In this document: positions 18,941 through 28,046 of the stretch, in pieces
How positions within the stretch are numbered: the first letter of the stretch is position 1
How the letters are laid out: each line of letters starts with the position of its first letter
DNA from: Rhizobium jaguaris
GTDB taxonomy: Bacteria; Pseudomonadota; Alphaproteobacteria; Rhizobiales; Rhizobiaceae
Assembly: GCF_003627755.1 (NCBI RefSeq)
Contig: NZ_CP032695.1
Location: 2,046,001 to 2,110,000 of the forward strand
Length of the DNA: 64,000 nt
Direction of reading: 5' to 3'
Notes under the pieces: generated by a model
Told to the model about the DNA's origin: nothing
Database searches by the model: none
What the model saw: only the letters and a program-made list of their open reading frames with translations
Program-made: the position numbers and the translations under genes

Positions 18941-21409
18941 CTTTCGCTCCTGCGATCAGCGACCATGCTTCGAAATGCAAGAAGCAGTATGAGGACGATG
19001 CCTTGGGCTGCCGCATTATAATCGCTTGACACGTTCAGCACACCGAGCAGCGCGCCGATCAAGGACAAGGTGACTGCTCCGGCTACCACTCCGGCCGGCG
19101 ATATGATGCCGCCAATGAGGCTGGATCCGCCCATCACGACCGCGGCGATGCTAAGAAGTGTGTAGGAATTTCCGGAATTGATGTCGCTCGCGGTATTGAT
19201 CGCCGTTAGCGAGAGCCCGGCAGCCGCGGCAAACAGTCCGGAGATAAGATAGCGAAACAGCGCATAGTTGGTGGATCTCCAGCCGGACTTCGTCATCGCG
19301 TTGGCATTGGCACCGAAGCCGCGCAGCACCACACCCAATGGCGTTCGGTCGATAAGGACAGCAACCACGCCGACGGCGATGATCAGTATCACGGACGTTG
19401 GCAGGCTAGCGAGCGACCATCCGAAGGCGGCGCTCAGCCAATCAGGGCTGGATCCACCGGGAGTGGGCTGAATGGAATAACCAATCCCGAGCCAAATGAA
19501 CGAGGCGCCGAGGGTGACGACGATTGCCGGAATTTTTCGCGCTGTGATCAGCGCGCCTAGCGCCGCATAGGCAGCCAAGGCCGCGGTGATTGCGAACACC
19601 CCATAGCCCGGTTGGTCGTACAGAAGCGTTGCGCTCAAGACACTGATCAATCCGGCAAAGGCTCCAACCCCAAGATCAATTTCGCTGCCGCCGACGACAA
19701 ACATCTGGGCGATCGCAACTAGGACCAACGAAAGCGCCGGCATGAGGAGAAGATCCAGACCAAAGACAGAAGCAGTTGCGGGATTCACCGCACCCATCAC
19801 GGCGAGAACCACCGCCAAGCTCACGAATGATGCGGGATGAACTGCCCACCTTGCGTAACGACCACTCTTTGCCTTTTCCTCGCCTGCCCAGGTGGCCGAT
19901 GTCGACTGATGAACGAATGACGCGGCGACGATCGCTTCCTCCGTGATTTCTTCACCGACGAGCTCTTCGACAATGCGGCCTCCGGAAAACACCAGCACCC
20001 TATCTGCGGTGAGCAGCTCGGCCTCCTCGGTCGAAAGCCAGACAAGAGTTCTGCCTGCAGCGGCGATCTCGTTGCAAATGCGATAGAAGTCCTGCTTCGT
20101 GGCGATGTCGACGCCACGTGTCGGATCATCTAAAAGAATGACGGGCGCATCGTCGACAAGCGCGCGCGCCACAAGCGCTTTCTGTTGATTGCCACCGCTC
20201 AGCTCCAATATGTTGGAATCGAACCGGTTGCGTGCTAGCCGCAAATCATCGGCGGGCCTTCCGGCGGCCGAGCGTTCCGCGCTATCCGAGATGAAAGCGA
20301 GAGGGCTAAGTCCGGCAATCTTGCTTATGCTGATATTGGACAGCACGCTCCATTGCTGGAAGACGCCTTCCCTCGGCCGGTCGCCGGCGATGTAACCGAT
20401 TTTCTGCTGATGTTCGACACCGGATTTCGCGAAGCGCCGCCCTGCAAAAATAGCTTCCAGCAGTTCCTTTTGGCCGCTGCCCTCCAGGCCGGCCAGCCCG
20501 ACGATCTCTCCCCGACGGATTGCGACATCGCTGTCTAGCCCCGCGGTAAATTTCCCGCCGATCCTGATGATTTCCTCGGCAGCGGAGGCGGTCGCAGCCG
20601 TGCCATGCGCCTTGATCGCATTCACGTCGCCGCCCATGAGCTGAACCAGCTTTTCTATCGACGCTTCCGATGCAGCGCCATTCCAGACCATCTGGCCATT
20701 CCGCAGGACGGCGACCTTCGTCGCTATGTCGATGACCTCCTGCAGTTTATGACTGATGAAGATGAATGCGACACCTTCGGCCGACCGTCGACGAATATAG
20801 GCACGCAATTGACGCGAACGATCCTGATCGAGCGACGAGGTCGGTTCGTCGAGAACGATCAAACGCACCCCTGGCACGGCTGCGCTTCGAGCAATTTCCA
20901 CAATCTGTCTTTCGCCGATCGTCAGATTGGCAACGCCTGAATCGACATCAATGGCTGATCCCGGAAAAAACGGCATCGAGCGCGGTGCGCGCCTGATCGC
21001 GATAACGGGAACGCCAGCCCGGGAGAAATTTCGCGCCCTGAGGAAGCTCGAGGAAGAAGTTCTCTGCCACCGACAGGTTGCCGCAAAGCGAAAGCTCCTG
21101 ATGCACCATGCGGATGCCCAGCGCCTGAGCTTCGGCAGGACCGTAATCGTCGGGGCGAATCTCCGTGCCGGAAAACGCGATCCTCCCAGAATCGGGAGAT
21201 GCCCCTCCGCAGAGAATCTTCATCAGCGTTGATTTGCCGGCACCATTGCCGCCGACGAGCCCGATGACGTCGCCGGGATTTATGGACAGGCTGATGCCGG
21301 AATTCGCAATAGTCGAACCGTAGGACTTAACGATGTCTTTCAGTGCCACAAGGCATGCGGCGCCGTCTTCCGTTGTAGCCGCATCAAATTCATGGGGACT
21401 AAGCTTCAT
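18937..21409 (-). pseudogene. Fused sugar ABC ATPase-permease (RbsA-RbsC type), interrupted at a T6 run
   Basis: Two frames combine into one protein of about 820 residues. The first (ATG near 21409 to 20948) has the first Walker A, GGNGAGKST, and ends ..TALDAVFSGISH-stop. The second (open from 20976) begins MPFFPGSAIDVDSG and continues with the signature/Walker B of domain 1 (IVLDEPTSSLD), a degenerate second ATPase domain (GLEGSGQKE, LSGGNQQK, ILLDDPTRGVD), then without a break an RbsC-like permease (SFVSLAVVLAVMG onward). At the junction the coding strand reads GCCGTTTTTTCCGGG; five Ts instead of six would restore DAVFPGSAID. Real mutation, sequencing error and slippage are all possible. 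The ATPase-permease fusion itself is continuous and in frame. Confidence 0.85.
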
Positions 21410-21516
21410 GGGAATGTTTTGCACCCTTCGATTACGAAGTCGGATCATCGATCCCGCGCCGTGGCAGTCAACGGCCGGGATGGCGCGACCCAAGGCCTGC
21501 CATCCCGGCCAATGCG

Positions 21517-22536
21517 TCACTTGCTTAGGAGGTTCTCTTTCACCCAATCCGGCGAGTATGTCGGGCTGATGATCTGTCCGCCCGGCAGCTTTGCGTATTC
21601 AGCGAGATTGCTGGAATCCACGGTCGCGACCGGCATGATCATCATCTTGGGCGCCTTCGCGCCTTCTGCGAGCGCCAGACCCAGCCAGAATGCGGCGCCG
21701 CCAATGCCAGGCGTCGTATTCATCGATACTGTCTTATAGCCGTTCTTCTGGCTTTCGTCGGCCCACCATTTCACGAAATCAGTACCGCCGCCGCCTTCGA
21801 TGATCGGCATGTGGTTGGTATAGTCGCCGCCGAATTGCTGGAAAGCCTGGGCAATACCGACATCGTCCGACCCCCCTTGTCCAAGCACGGCATCAACGTG
21901 CGGCAAGCTGGGAAGAACGTTCGCGATAGCAGCCTGCGCAACTGAAGCGGTCGCCTGCCCATAGACGGTCGCAACAACCTTTATATCGGGATACTTCTTA
22001 ATCACCGACATCTGCGAGTTGTACATGTCGTTATCGGGAGCGGAGCCCTTTACGCCCCGAACCTGAATAATATTGCCCTTTCCGCCGAGCATCTTGAAGA
22101 CGGCTTCAGCCTGCTGGGCCTTGTAGCCCTTGAAGTCAAAATTCAGCTGGTAATTGCACGGAGCCGAAGCGACCGAATCGAACGAAATGACGATGATCCC
22201 GGCCTTGCAGGCCTTCTCGATCACGCCGTTGACGGCCGTCTCGGAGGCAGCGTCGACGGCAAGAACCTTCACGCCCTTGAGAATGAGCTCGCCGATCTGG
22301 CTGTTCTGTTGTGCGACTGTGCCGTCACCGTTGACGACGATATAATCGGCGATCTTACCGTCTGATTTCGCCTGCTTGGCGGCAGCCTCAAACGCGTCGA
22401 CCATTTGATGGCGCCATGTATTGCCATAATAGGCATTGGCCAGGGCGATGACCGGCTTATCGGAGGCGAGGGCTGGCCCAGAAAGCCAAGCCACCAAAAC
22501 GCCCCCAGCGGCCGTCATTGCAATCGATTTCTTCAT
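21517..22536 (-). CDS. Sugar ABC transporter substrate-binding protein, RbsB type
   Basis: The 339-residue periplasmic protein starts MKKSIAMTAAGGVLVAWLSG (signal peptide, cleavage near ALAS) and contains a type I periplasmic-binding-protein fold with DGTVAQQNSQIGELILKGV and GIIVISFDSVA segments. The ATG at 22536 follows GGAGGAG by a good distance; an upstream GTG at 22572 has no such site. It is the first gene of a leftward operon with the fused ATPase-permease and the second permease, and is divergent from the SMP-30 gene. Confidence 0.92.
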   Translation of the reverse strand: MKKSIAMTAAGGVLVAWLSGPALASDKPVIALANAYYGNTWRHQMVDAFEAAAKQAKSDGKIADYIVVNGDGTVAQQNSQIGELILKGVKVLAVDAASETAVNGVIEKACKAGIIVISFDSVASAPCNYQLNFDFKGYKAQQAEAVFKMLGGKGNIIQVRGVKGSAPDNDMYNSQMSVIKKYPDIKVVATVYGQATASVAQAAIANVLPSLPHVDAVLGQGGSDDVGIAQAFQQFGGDYTNHMPIIEGGGGTDFVKWWADESQKNGYKTVSMNTTPGIGGAAFWLGLALAEGAKAPKMMIMPVATVDSSNLAEYAKLPGGQIISPTYSPDWVKENLLSK

Positions 22537-22673
22537 GAATCTCTCCTCCAGATGCACGGCTACCTTCTCCATCAGCTAGACACCGTGTGGTCAACACATT
22601 ATACCAGTATACCAATAACACAAGTGACCAGGCCTGTTTTGTCGAGCCTCGGGAACAAGCGGAGGAAAACGGC

Positions 22674-23600
22674 ATGAACGATCAGGCAGGAGACGTTCGG
22701 TTCGAGGTTCTCGACGAGCGGTTTGAGGCTCTCTTCGCCCCGCATATTCAAGTGGAAAGGCTGTGGACCGGCGCGCGCTGGTGCGAGGGGCCGGCGTGGT
22801 TCGCCGCGGGACGCTATTTGATTTGGTCAGATATTCCCAACGATCGAATGATGCGCTGGGATGAGACCGACGGCTCCGTTTCCGTTTTCCGCGCACCGGC
22901 CAATAACGCCAACGGCAACACAGTGGATTGGCAGGGCCGACTTGTCACCTGCGAGCATCTAACACGACGGGTTACGCGCACCGAACATGACGGCTCTATT
23001 ACAGTGTTGGCGGAAACTTTCGATGGCAAGAGATTGAATTCGCCCAATGATGTCATCGTTCGATCGGATGGATCGATTTGGTTCACCGACCCTTTCTACG
23101 GCATCATCACCGACTATGAAGGCCTCGTTCAGCAACGCGAACTGGAGGGATGTCACGTTTATCGGATTGATCCGTTGACGGGCCGCATCCGGCAGATGAC
23201 CGACGACTTTGTCCAGCCGAATGGACTTGCCTTCTCTGCTGACGAGAAGACCCTGTTCATTGCCGACACTGGGGCCACGCATCTGCGCGATGGCCCGAAA
23301 CATATCCGCCGGTTCAATCTCGGTGACGATGGGCGTCTTTACGGTGGAGATGTCTTTGCGACATCGACGTGCGGTATCCATGATGGAATCCGGCTGGACC
23401 GCGATGGCAGGGTATGGGCAAGCGCGTTTGACGGCGTGCATTGCTACGATCCCGATGGCACGCTGATCGGCAAAATACGAATTCCCGAAATCGTCGGGAA
23501 TTTGACCTTTGGCGGCCGTCGCAGGAACAGGTTGTTCATCTGCGGGACCAGCTCGATTTATTCCGTCTTCGTCTTCACCTCCGGCCTGGCGATGGGCTAG
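22674..23600 (+). CDS. SMP-30/gluconolactonase-family lactonase
   Basis: The 308-residue six-bladed beta-propeller protein hydrolyses sugar lactones to aldonic acids in characterised relatives. Metal ligands can be picked out: Glu in WCEGPAWF, Asn in LNSPNDVIV, Asn in VQPNGLAFS and Asp in GIHDGIRLD. GGAGG lies eight bases upstream of the ATG at 22674; the frame is open further upstream but without support. It is divergent from the sugar importer operon, which implies that the imported sugar is oxidised to a lactone and opened here. Substrate not determinable from sequence. Confidence 0.9.
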   Translation: MNDQAGDVRFEVLDERFEALFAPHIQVERLWTGARWCEGPAWFAAGRYLIWSDIPNDRMMRWDETDGSVSVFRAPANNANGNTVDWQGRLVTCEHLTRRVTRTEHDGSITVLAETFDGKRLNSPNDVIVRSDGSIWFTDPFYGIITDYEGLVQQRELEGCHVYRIDPLTGRIRQMTDDFVQPNGLAFSADEKTLFIADTGATHLRDGPKHIRRFNLGDDGRLYGGDVFATSTCGIHDGIRLDRDGRVWASAFDGVHCYDPDGTLIGKIRIPEIVGNLTFGGRRRNRLFICGTSSIYSVFVFTSGLAMG

Positions 23601-23762
23601 TAAGATGCTCGTGTTTGACGTCCTCCGATCGCAACGTTAACGGCCGCGCTCCCTGCCAGCTTCCGAGGGGCATACTCCACGCAGATCGCTGCTGTGATAC
23701 ACAAGCTTGACGGCGATATGCTGGATGAGCTGAACACTTGATCCCGAAGCCGAACATAACGG

Positions 23763-23778
23763 TGTTGTAAGCACAACA
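23763..23778. promoter_or_regulatory. Palindrome upstream of the broken TetR gene
   Basis: TGTTGTAAGCACAACA (arms TGTTGT/ACAACA) lies 63 bases upstream of the TetR ATG, flanked by a wider repeat, CATAACG (23755) and CGTTATG (23784). It looks like an autoregulatory operator of an AcrR-type repressor. Confidence 0.45.
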
Positions 23779-23840
23779 ATAGACGTTATGACTATGTGCG
23801 AGGGCTGAAGGGGCGCAGCTCGGAAATCGGAGGGGAATAA

Positions 23841-24451
23841 ATGAGACGCACAAAGGAGGAAGCGGCTGAAACCAGACGTGAGGTATTGCGAGCGGCGGAA
23901 GCGCTATTTCTCGACAAGGGCTATGAAAATGTCACCCTGGACGAAATAGCAGCGGCGGCGGGCGTTACGCGCGGAGCAGTCCATTGGCACTTCAAGAACA
24001 AGCAGGGTCTTTTGTTTGCGATCCGCGACAAGGCGCAGCAGCCGTTCAAGGAACTTGCGGAGCGAATTGCGGAAGGGCACGCACCCAATCCGCTTGAGCT
24101 GGTGGCGGAGACGATTTCGGCGACATTCGCGGATCTTCAACAGGAGCCGCGCAAACGTGGGCTACTGAAAGTCATAATGTATCTCGACATGGCATTTTGT
24201 GAGGAGGTCGCAGATAACGCGAATTCTTTCCGGCATGACATGCGAGAGCACTTCGCAAGAATCTTTCATTCCATGGATGCCATCAGGCCGTTGCCTCCCC
24301 TTGGACGGCAGATACTGCCGCTTCCGCTTTGACGGCCGTCATTGGAGGGTTGGTCGGAGAATGGGCTCTCGATAAAGGCGACTTTCAATTGGTTCCCTGC
24401 GGCCAAGCTCTTGTCAAAATGATCCTGGCCACCTGGTTTCCGACGCATTAG
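23841..24451 (+). pseudogene. TetR/AcrR-family repressor, frameshifted in the C-terminal third
   Basis: The N-terminal part is intact: MRRTKEEAAETRREVLRAAE, then a TetR helix-turn-helix (VTLDEIAAAAGVTRGAVHWHF), as in efflux-pump repressors. The frame stops at 24332 after ..IRPLPPLGRQILPLPL, unlike the family. From about 24308 a second frame reads ADTAASALTAVIGGLVGEWALD..CGQALVKMILATWF and stops at 24451; this is what an AcrR-type C-terminus should look like. The combined length, about 200 residues, is normal, so the lesion is a small indel or a few indels around 24270-24305. No efflux genes lie next to it, so its original target is not visible. Confidence 0.75.
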
Positions 24452-24511
24452 GGACGCACAATCCCAGCCGATACGGCCATCGAAATCCAAGACAGCTGCT
24501 GACGCACGTGA

Positions 24512-24542
24512 AAAGGGTTCGGTAGGGAAAACCGAACCCTTT
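24512..24542 (-). terminator. Rho-independent terminator downstream of the porin gene
   Basis: A perfect 12-bp stem, AAAGGGTTCGGT/ACCGAACCCTTT, around a seven-base loop. On the minus strand the stem is followed by TTTTC, fitting termination of the leftward porin transcript. Confidence 0.65.
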
Positions 24543-24575
24543 CCGTATTTGATCGGAGGTCAACCGATCAGTGTA

Positions 24576-24608
24576 AGAAGCCTGCAGGATTGGAAACCGC
24601 AGGCTTCT
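24576..24608 (-). terminator. Second hairpin just after the porin gene
   Basis: AGAAGCCTGC pairs with GCAGGCTTCT, starting about 30 bases beyond the porin stop. A smaller hairpin, GATCGG/CCGATC (24551-24569), lies between it and the terminator at 24512. The set may protect the 3' end of an abundant mRNA. Confidence 0.45.
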
Positions 24609-24639
24609 CATACCCGGCAGAAGGCCGGATAACTTCAGA

Positions 24640-25731
24640 TTAGAAATTACGCTCGAAGCGCAGGATACCGGCCCACTGGTCCTGATTGACCGAATCCCAA
24701 TCGGTATAGGAGACTTCGGGCTCGATCAGGAGGTTCTTAACCGGGTTCCACTTGACGTTCGTCGTAGCGGCGAAGATCTTGGAGTCGGTATAAGCGAGCT
24801 GCAGGTTCCACTTCAGCTTGTCGTTGATCGGAACGCCAACGCCACCCCAAACTGCCCAGTCGCCCCAGCCGCAAAGGTCCGGACGGCCTGCCGGGCAAGC
24901 AGAGCGGTCCAGGTTCGTACCGGCATACTTGTTCAGCTTGTCGCCATCCGTGTTCCAGCCGCCCATCAAGAAGGCAGAGAAGGCACCGAAGTCGGCATCG
25001 ACGCGAGCCTTGACGGCACCTTCCTCGACGATCGAGTCATAGCCGCCGACGACCTTGACACCCCAGATGCCGGACTTGAAGCCAGCACCGGCAACGACGT
25101 CCGGAGCGTAGTGATTCGCTTTGTCATCGCTCCACCAGCTGGAGCCATAGGAAGCGCCCGAGCCGCTGGAGTTGCTGTCTTCGACCGAGACCACAGCCGT
25201 GAAGCCGTTGCCGGCGTCATAGTTGTAGGTAATCTGGTTGAGTTCGTACGGGCCGTCGTAGATCACGTCGTCGTTGATGACGTCGCCAGCGTAACCAATG
25301 TAAGAGTTATATTGCGAGTCTGCTTTACCGACCGTGAAACCACCGAGGCTGATATTGGCAAACAGCAGTTTGGTGGTCGTCGAATTACCTTCGCTCCAGT
25401 CCCAACGCAGAACCATGTTGGTCTTCAGCGGGCCGTATTCGGTATCCGTTGCGGTATCGAGATTGAGCTCGGCGCGGGTGTGCCACAATGTGCCGACCTT
25501 GCTGTTCGGGTTGTAGGCATCATACCACTCGCCTTCAGTACGAACCTTGCCGCCGATCTTCAAGCAGGTTTCAGTACCCGGAATAAAGAAATATCCCGCG
25601 CCATAGGCGTCGCAAATGCGAACGTACTGAAGAGGCTCCGGTTCGGCAGCGACGATGGCATCCGCGGCATGCGCGCCAGAAACTGCGGCAAGCGAGGCAG
25701 CAGAACTGATCAGAAGGCTTTTCAAATTCAT
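24640..25731 (-). CDS. Outer-membrane porin, RopA/alphaproteobacterial porin family
   Basis: The 363-residue trimeric porin allows passive diffusion of small solutes. It has a signal peptide (ending GAHAADA), the rhizobial porin start AEPEPLQYVRICDAYGAGYFFIPGTETC with two cysteines, a long run of alternating amphipathic beta-strands, and a C-terminal aromatic (GILRFERNF) recognised by the Bam machinery. AGGAG lies six bases before the ATG. Monocistronic, with strong hairpins after the stop. It resembles RopA; rhizobia carry several close paralogues, so no specific symbol is given. Confidence 0.93.
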   Translation of the reverse strand: MNLKSLLISSAASLAAVSGAHAADAIVAAEPEPLQYVRICDAYGAGYFFIPGTETCLKIGGKVRTEGEWYDAYNPNSKVGTLWHTRAELNLDTATDTEYGPLKTNMVLRWDWSEGNSTTTKLLFANISLGGFTVGKADSQYNSYIGYAGDVINDDVIYDGPYELNQITYNYDAGNGFTAVVSVEDSNSSGSGASYGSSWWSDDKANHYAPDVVAGAGFKSGIWGVKVVGGYDSIVEEGAVKARVDADFGAFSAFLMGGWNTDGDKLNKYAGTNLDRSACPAGRPDLCGWGDWAVWGGVGVPINDKLKWNLQLAYTDSKIFAATTNVKWNPVKNLLIEPEVSYTDWDSVNQDQWAGILRFERNF

Positions 25732-26556
25732 ATTAAACTCCTGGTTGTAATTTACATTTCAAAGATCCAGTGCGCATGCAGGTTCATTTGCCCATCCCAT
25801 ATGGAATTGGCCTCGCATCAACACGATCGAACAGTCCTGCGATTGCTCTGCTTGAAGTTGGCTTGAGTCCCTCTTGTCCCACCCGCGACACGGCTTTGAA
25901 ACGCCCTACCGATGCGGCCGACACGCCGACCGCAAGACATATTCATGTCCTGAGCTTTATTTACAAACCAACGGTATGTTTGTCAATTATATGAAGGTGC
26001 CCTTATCACGAGCTTCGGGCGCTGTGACCAATATGCAACTATCAGCTTTGGCGCCGGGATTTATGCCGCTGGATGCATTGGGTCCGCAACTTTGAAGAGA
26101 GAAATTTGGTGACCTTCTCGCCGCTTACGGATTCCGGATCGTGGTGGGGCCCGTATCGCACGTGTGGTTGACCCCTGTCGCCATTGCGTCTTCACAATTC
26201 TGAGAGACGGGCTGATCGTGCGCGCCTCGACCGGAGCGGCGCCGACCGACTAAGATGGTTTAGTTGGCCGGCGAATGATCATATGCTCCAAAGCGGAACG
26301 GCGACAGAGACGATCCTGCCGCCGGCCTCGACGTGGTTTATCTCAAGGTCGACCACATCCATCGCATGATCTTGGTAACCTCAGATCAGAGTCCTGATAT
26401 CTTCCATATATTTGTCTAGGATTATCGATGATCGGAATGCTGCCGAACAAAACAACCCAACTTCGATAGGAGAGGCTGTCTGCCGGCGAAGGCCGTGAAC
26501 TGGGATGGCTATCGAGCCTTCACGGCCTCCGAGTACAGCTTCTGTCTATTCTCCGT
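25732..26556. other. Non-coding region between porin and oxidoreductase genes
   Basis: 825 bases. The right part of the porin leader is expected at 25732-25900. Short open frames (for example 25770-25994) have no ribosome site or family resemblance. A hairpin at 26490-26528 probably ends the oxidoreductase operon. Nothing else recognised. Confidence 0.5.
26490..26528 (-). terminator. Hairpin after the oxidoreductase gene
   Basis: AGGCCGTGAA and TTCACGGCCT form a perfect 10-bp stem with a 19-base loop, about 30 bases after the stop of the leftward gene at 26557. No U-tract. Confidence 0.4.
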
Positions 26557-27459
26557 TCAATGCTTGAGAACAACCTTCCCTTGGGCGCCCGCCGCGACTG
26601 CATTTTGGGCAGCTCCGATCTCTTCCAGAGCAAAGGTTTGCGAGATCGGTATTACAAGCACCCCCCTTACGGCGGCATCCAGGACTGCATCGAGTGTTGC
26701 GGCATCGGTTCGATGATAGAGTTCATGGATGATCACGCGGCTGTCCCTCTTGGCGCCCTCGGGCACTGGAACGATGCTCGCGACTTGGCCGCCGTCTCGG
26801 ACATGAGCGATGAGATTTTCGGCCACTGGTGCCGCAGCACTGATCGCGTAGTCGAAGCCGGGGCTTTCCGGCGACGCCGTTATGTCCACCGCCTCACCCG
26901 CCAATTCGCGAGCCTCGCCCAATCGCTCCGGCCGGACGCCGGCCACCGGCTTGGCGCCGATCTGCTGGAGATATTGGATGGCCGCGCGGCCGACGGAGCC
27001 AAGGGCGCCGGAAACCAATACGCGGTCGCCAGCCTTGACTCCCAGAGCATCCACGGTTTGGCGCCCCGTAAGCCCGGCCTTTACCAACGCCGCTCCTTCC
27101 TCGAAGCTCAGCGCGGCCGGCAACTTGGCGACGGAGGTGCTGGGAACGACGCCGAATTCGGCATGAGCCCCTTTACCGTCAGCCGCGAAGTCGGCAACGA
27201 CCCTGTCACCGATCGCCACTTCGGTAACTCCCTGGCCGACTGCGGCGATGATGCCCGCGGCATCGCCGCCCAACACTGCCGGTAGCGGAAGCGGTATGTA
27301 CTGAGCCATAAAACCCTGGCGCAGGATGAGATCGAAAGGGTTGACGGCCGAGGCTTCGATCTTGATCAGGACTTCGCCTGGCCCCGGCTTCGGTGTCGGA
27401 ATCTCTCCGATCTCGAATTGGTCGATATCACCATAGGATTTCAGAAGAGCAGCCTTCAT
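26557..27459 (-). CDS. NADP-dependent zinc-type alcohol dehydrogenase-like / quinone oxidoreductase (MDR superfamily)
   Basis: The 300-residue protein of the medium-chain dehydrogenase superfamily has an N-terminal GroES-like domain (ASAVNPFDLILRQGF, VLGGDAAGIIAAVG) and a Rossmann domain (VLVSGALGSVGRAAIQYLQQIGA). The catalytic-zinc cysteines of true alcohol dehydrogenases are absent, which favours a quinone-oxidoreductase-type reductase. GGAGA precedes the ATG at 27459. It ends the leftward set DODA-like dioxygenase, DoxX, MDR, divergent from a LysR gene; the set may deal with quinones or other aromatic electrophiles, but no substrate can be named. Confidence 0.9.
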   Translation of the reverse strand: MKAALLKSYGDIDQFEIGEIPTPKPGPGEVLIKIEASAVNPFDLILRQGFMAQYIPLPLPAVLGGDAAGIIAAVGQGVTEVAIGDRVVADFAADGKGAHAEFGVVPSTSVAKLPAALSFEEGAALVKAGLTGRQTVDALGVKAGDRVLVSGALGSVGRAAIQYLQQIGAKPVAGVRPERLGEARELAGEAVDITASPESPGFDYAISAAAPVAENLIAHVRDGGQVASIVPVPEGAKRDSRVIIHELYHRTDAATLDAVLDAAVRGVLVIPISQTFALEEIGAAQNAVAAGAQGKVVLKH

Positions 27460-27568
27460 TGCTTGTCTCCAGAAGCTGGTTGTTGCTTTGATTGATTTGG
27501 TTTTCCCGCAGGGCAGCAGACCTGCCGGGTCGAATGCGCTCCCGTGGCGGGACGGGAGCGAATTGGCT

Positions 27569-27991
27569 CTATGCGCCTTCGGTAAGCGACACCTGCTTCG
27601 CGGACGGGCGCAGGACATTATCGAGAGCCCAACTGCCCGGGCCGGCGAAGGCGATATAGAGGAAGATGAAGCAGAACATGATGGCGGCCTCGCCCATGTT
27701 GAGTGCCGGCCAGAAGCCCTGCGGCGCGTGAGCCATCCAATAGGCGGCCGCCATTTCGCCGGAAGCGATGAAAGCTGCGACGCGCGTGTAAAAGCCGACC
27801 GTTATCAGCAATCCGGTCACGATCTCGATTGCGCCGGCAACGAGCATGATGGCGGGCAGCGGATAGGGCACGCCGGGAATGGCGGTGGGGAACTGGAAGA
27901 ACTTCATCGTCGCATGTTCAAGGAACAGCAATGCGGTTACGATCCGCAAGATGGCGAGGATATGAGGCGTCCACTTGGTTGTGTTCGGCAT
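27569..27991 (-). CDS. DoxX-family membrane protein
   Basis: The 140-residue inner-membrane protein has four hydrophobic helices (ILRIVTALLFLEHATMKFF, AIMLVAGAIEIVTGLLITVGF, and two more) and the DoxX pattern with an acidic residue in the first helix and GAIEIVTG in the second. AGGAG lies seven bases before the ATG. Members of the family are often encoded with redox or thiol-stress enzymes. It sits between the dioxygenase and MDR genes in the same direction. Confidence 0.88.
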   Translation of the reverse strand: MPNTTKWTPHILAILRIVTALLFLEHATMKFFQFPTAIPGVPYPLPAIMLVAGAIEIVTGLLITVGFYTRVAAFIASGEMAAAYWMAHAPQGFWPALNMGEAAIMFCFIFLYIAFAGPGSWALDNVLRPSAKQVSLTEGA

Positions 27992-28046
27992 GGCATTACT
28001 CCTGATTGGCTGTTGATACGTTCAAGCGGCTTTGACCGATCGTCGC

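Noticed and set aside
23601..23750. Possible gene fragment (ASFRGAYSTQIAAVIHKLDGDMLDELNT) after the SMP-30 gene
   Set aside because: Reads like coding sequence but is short, has no start or ribosome site, and could not be assigned to a family.
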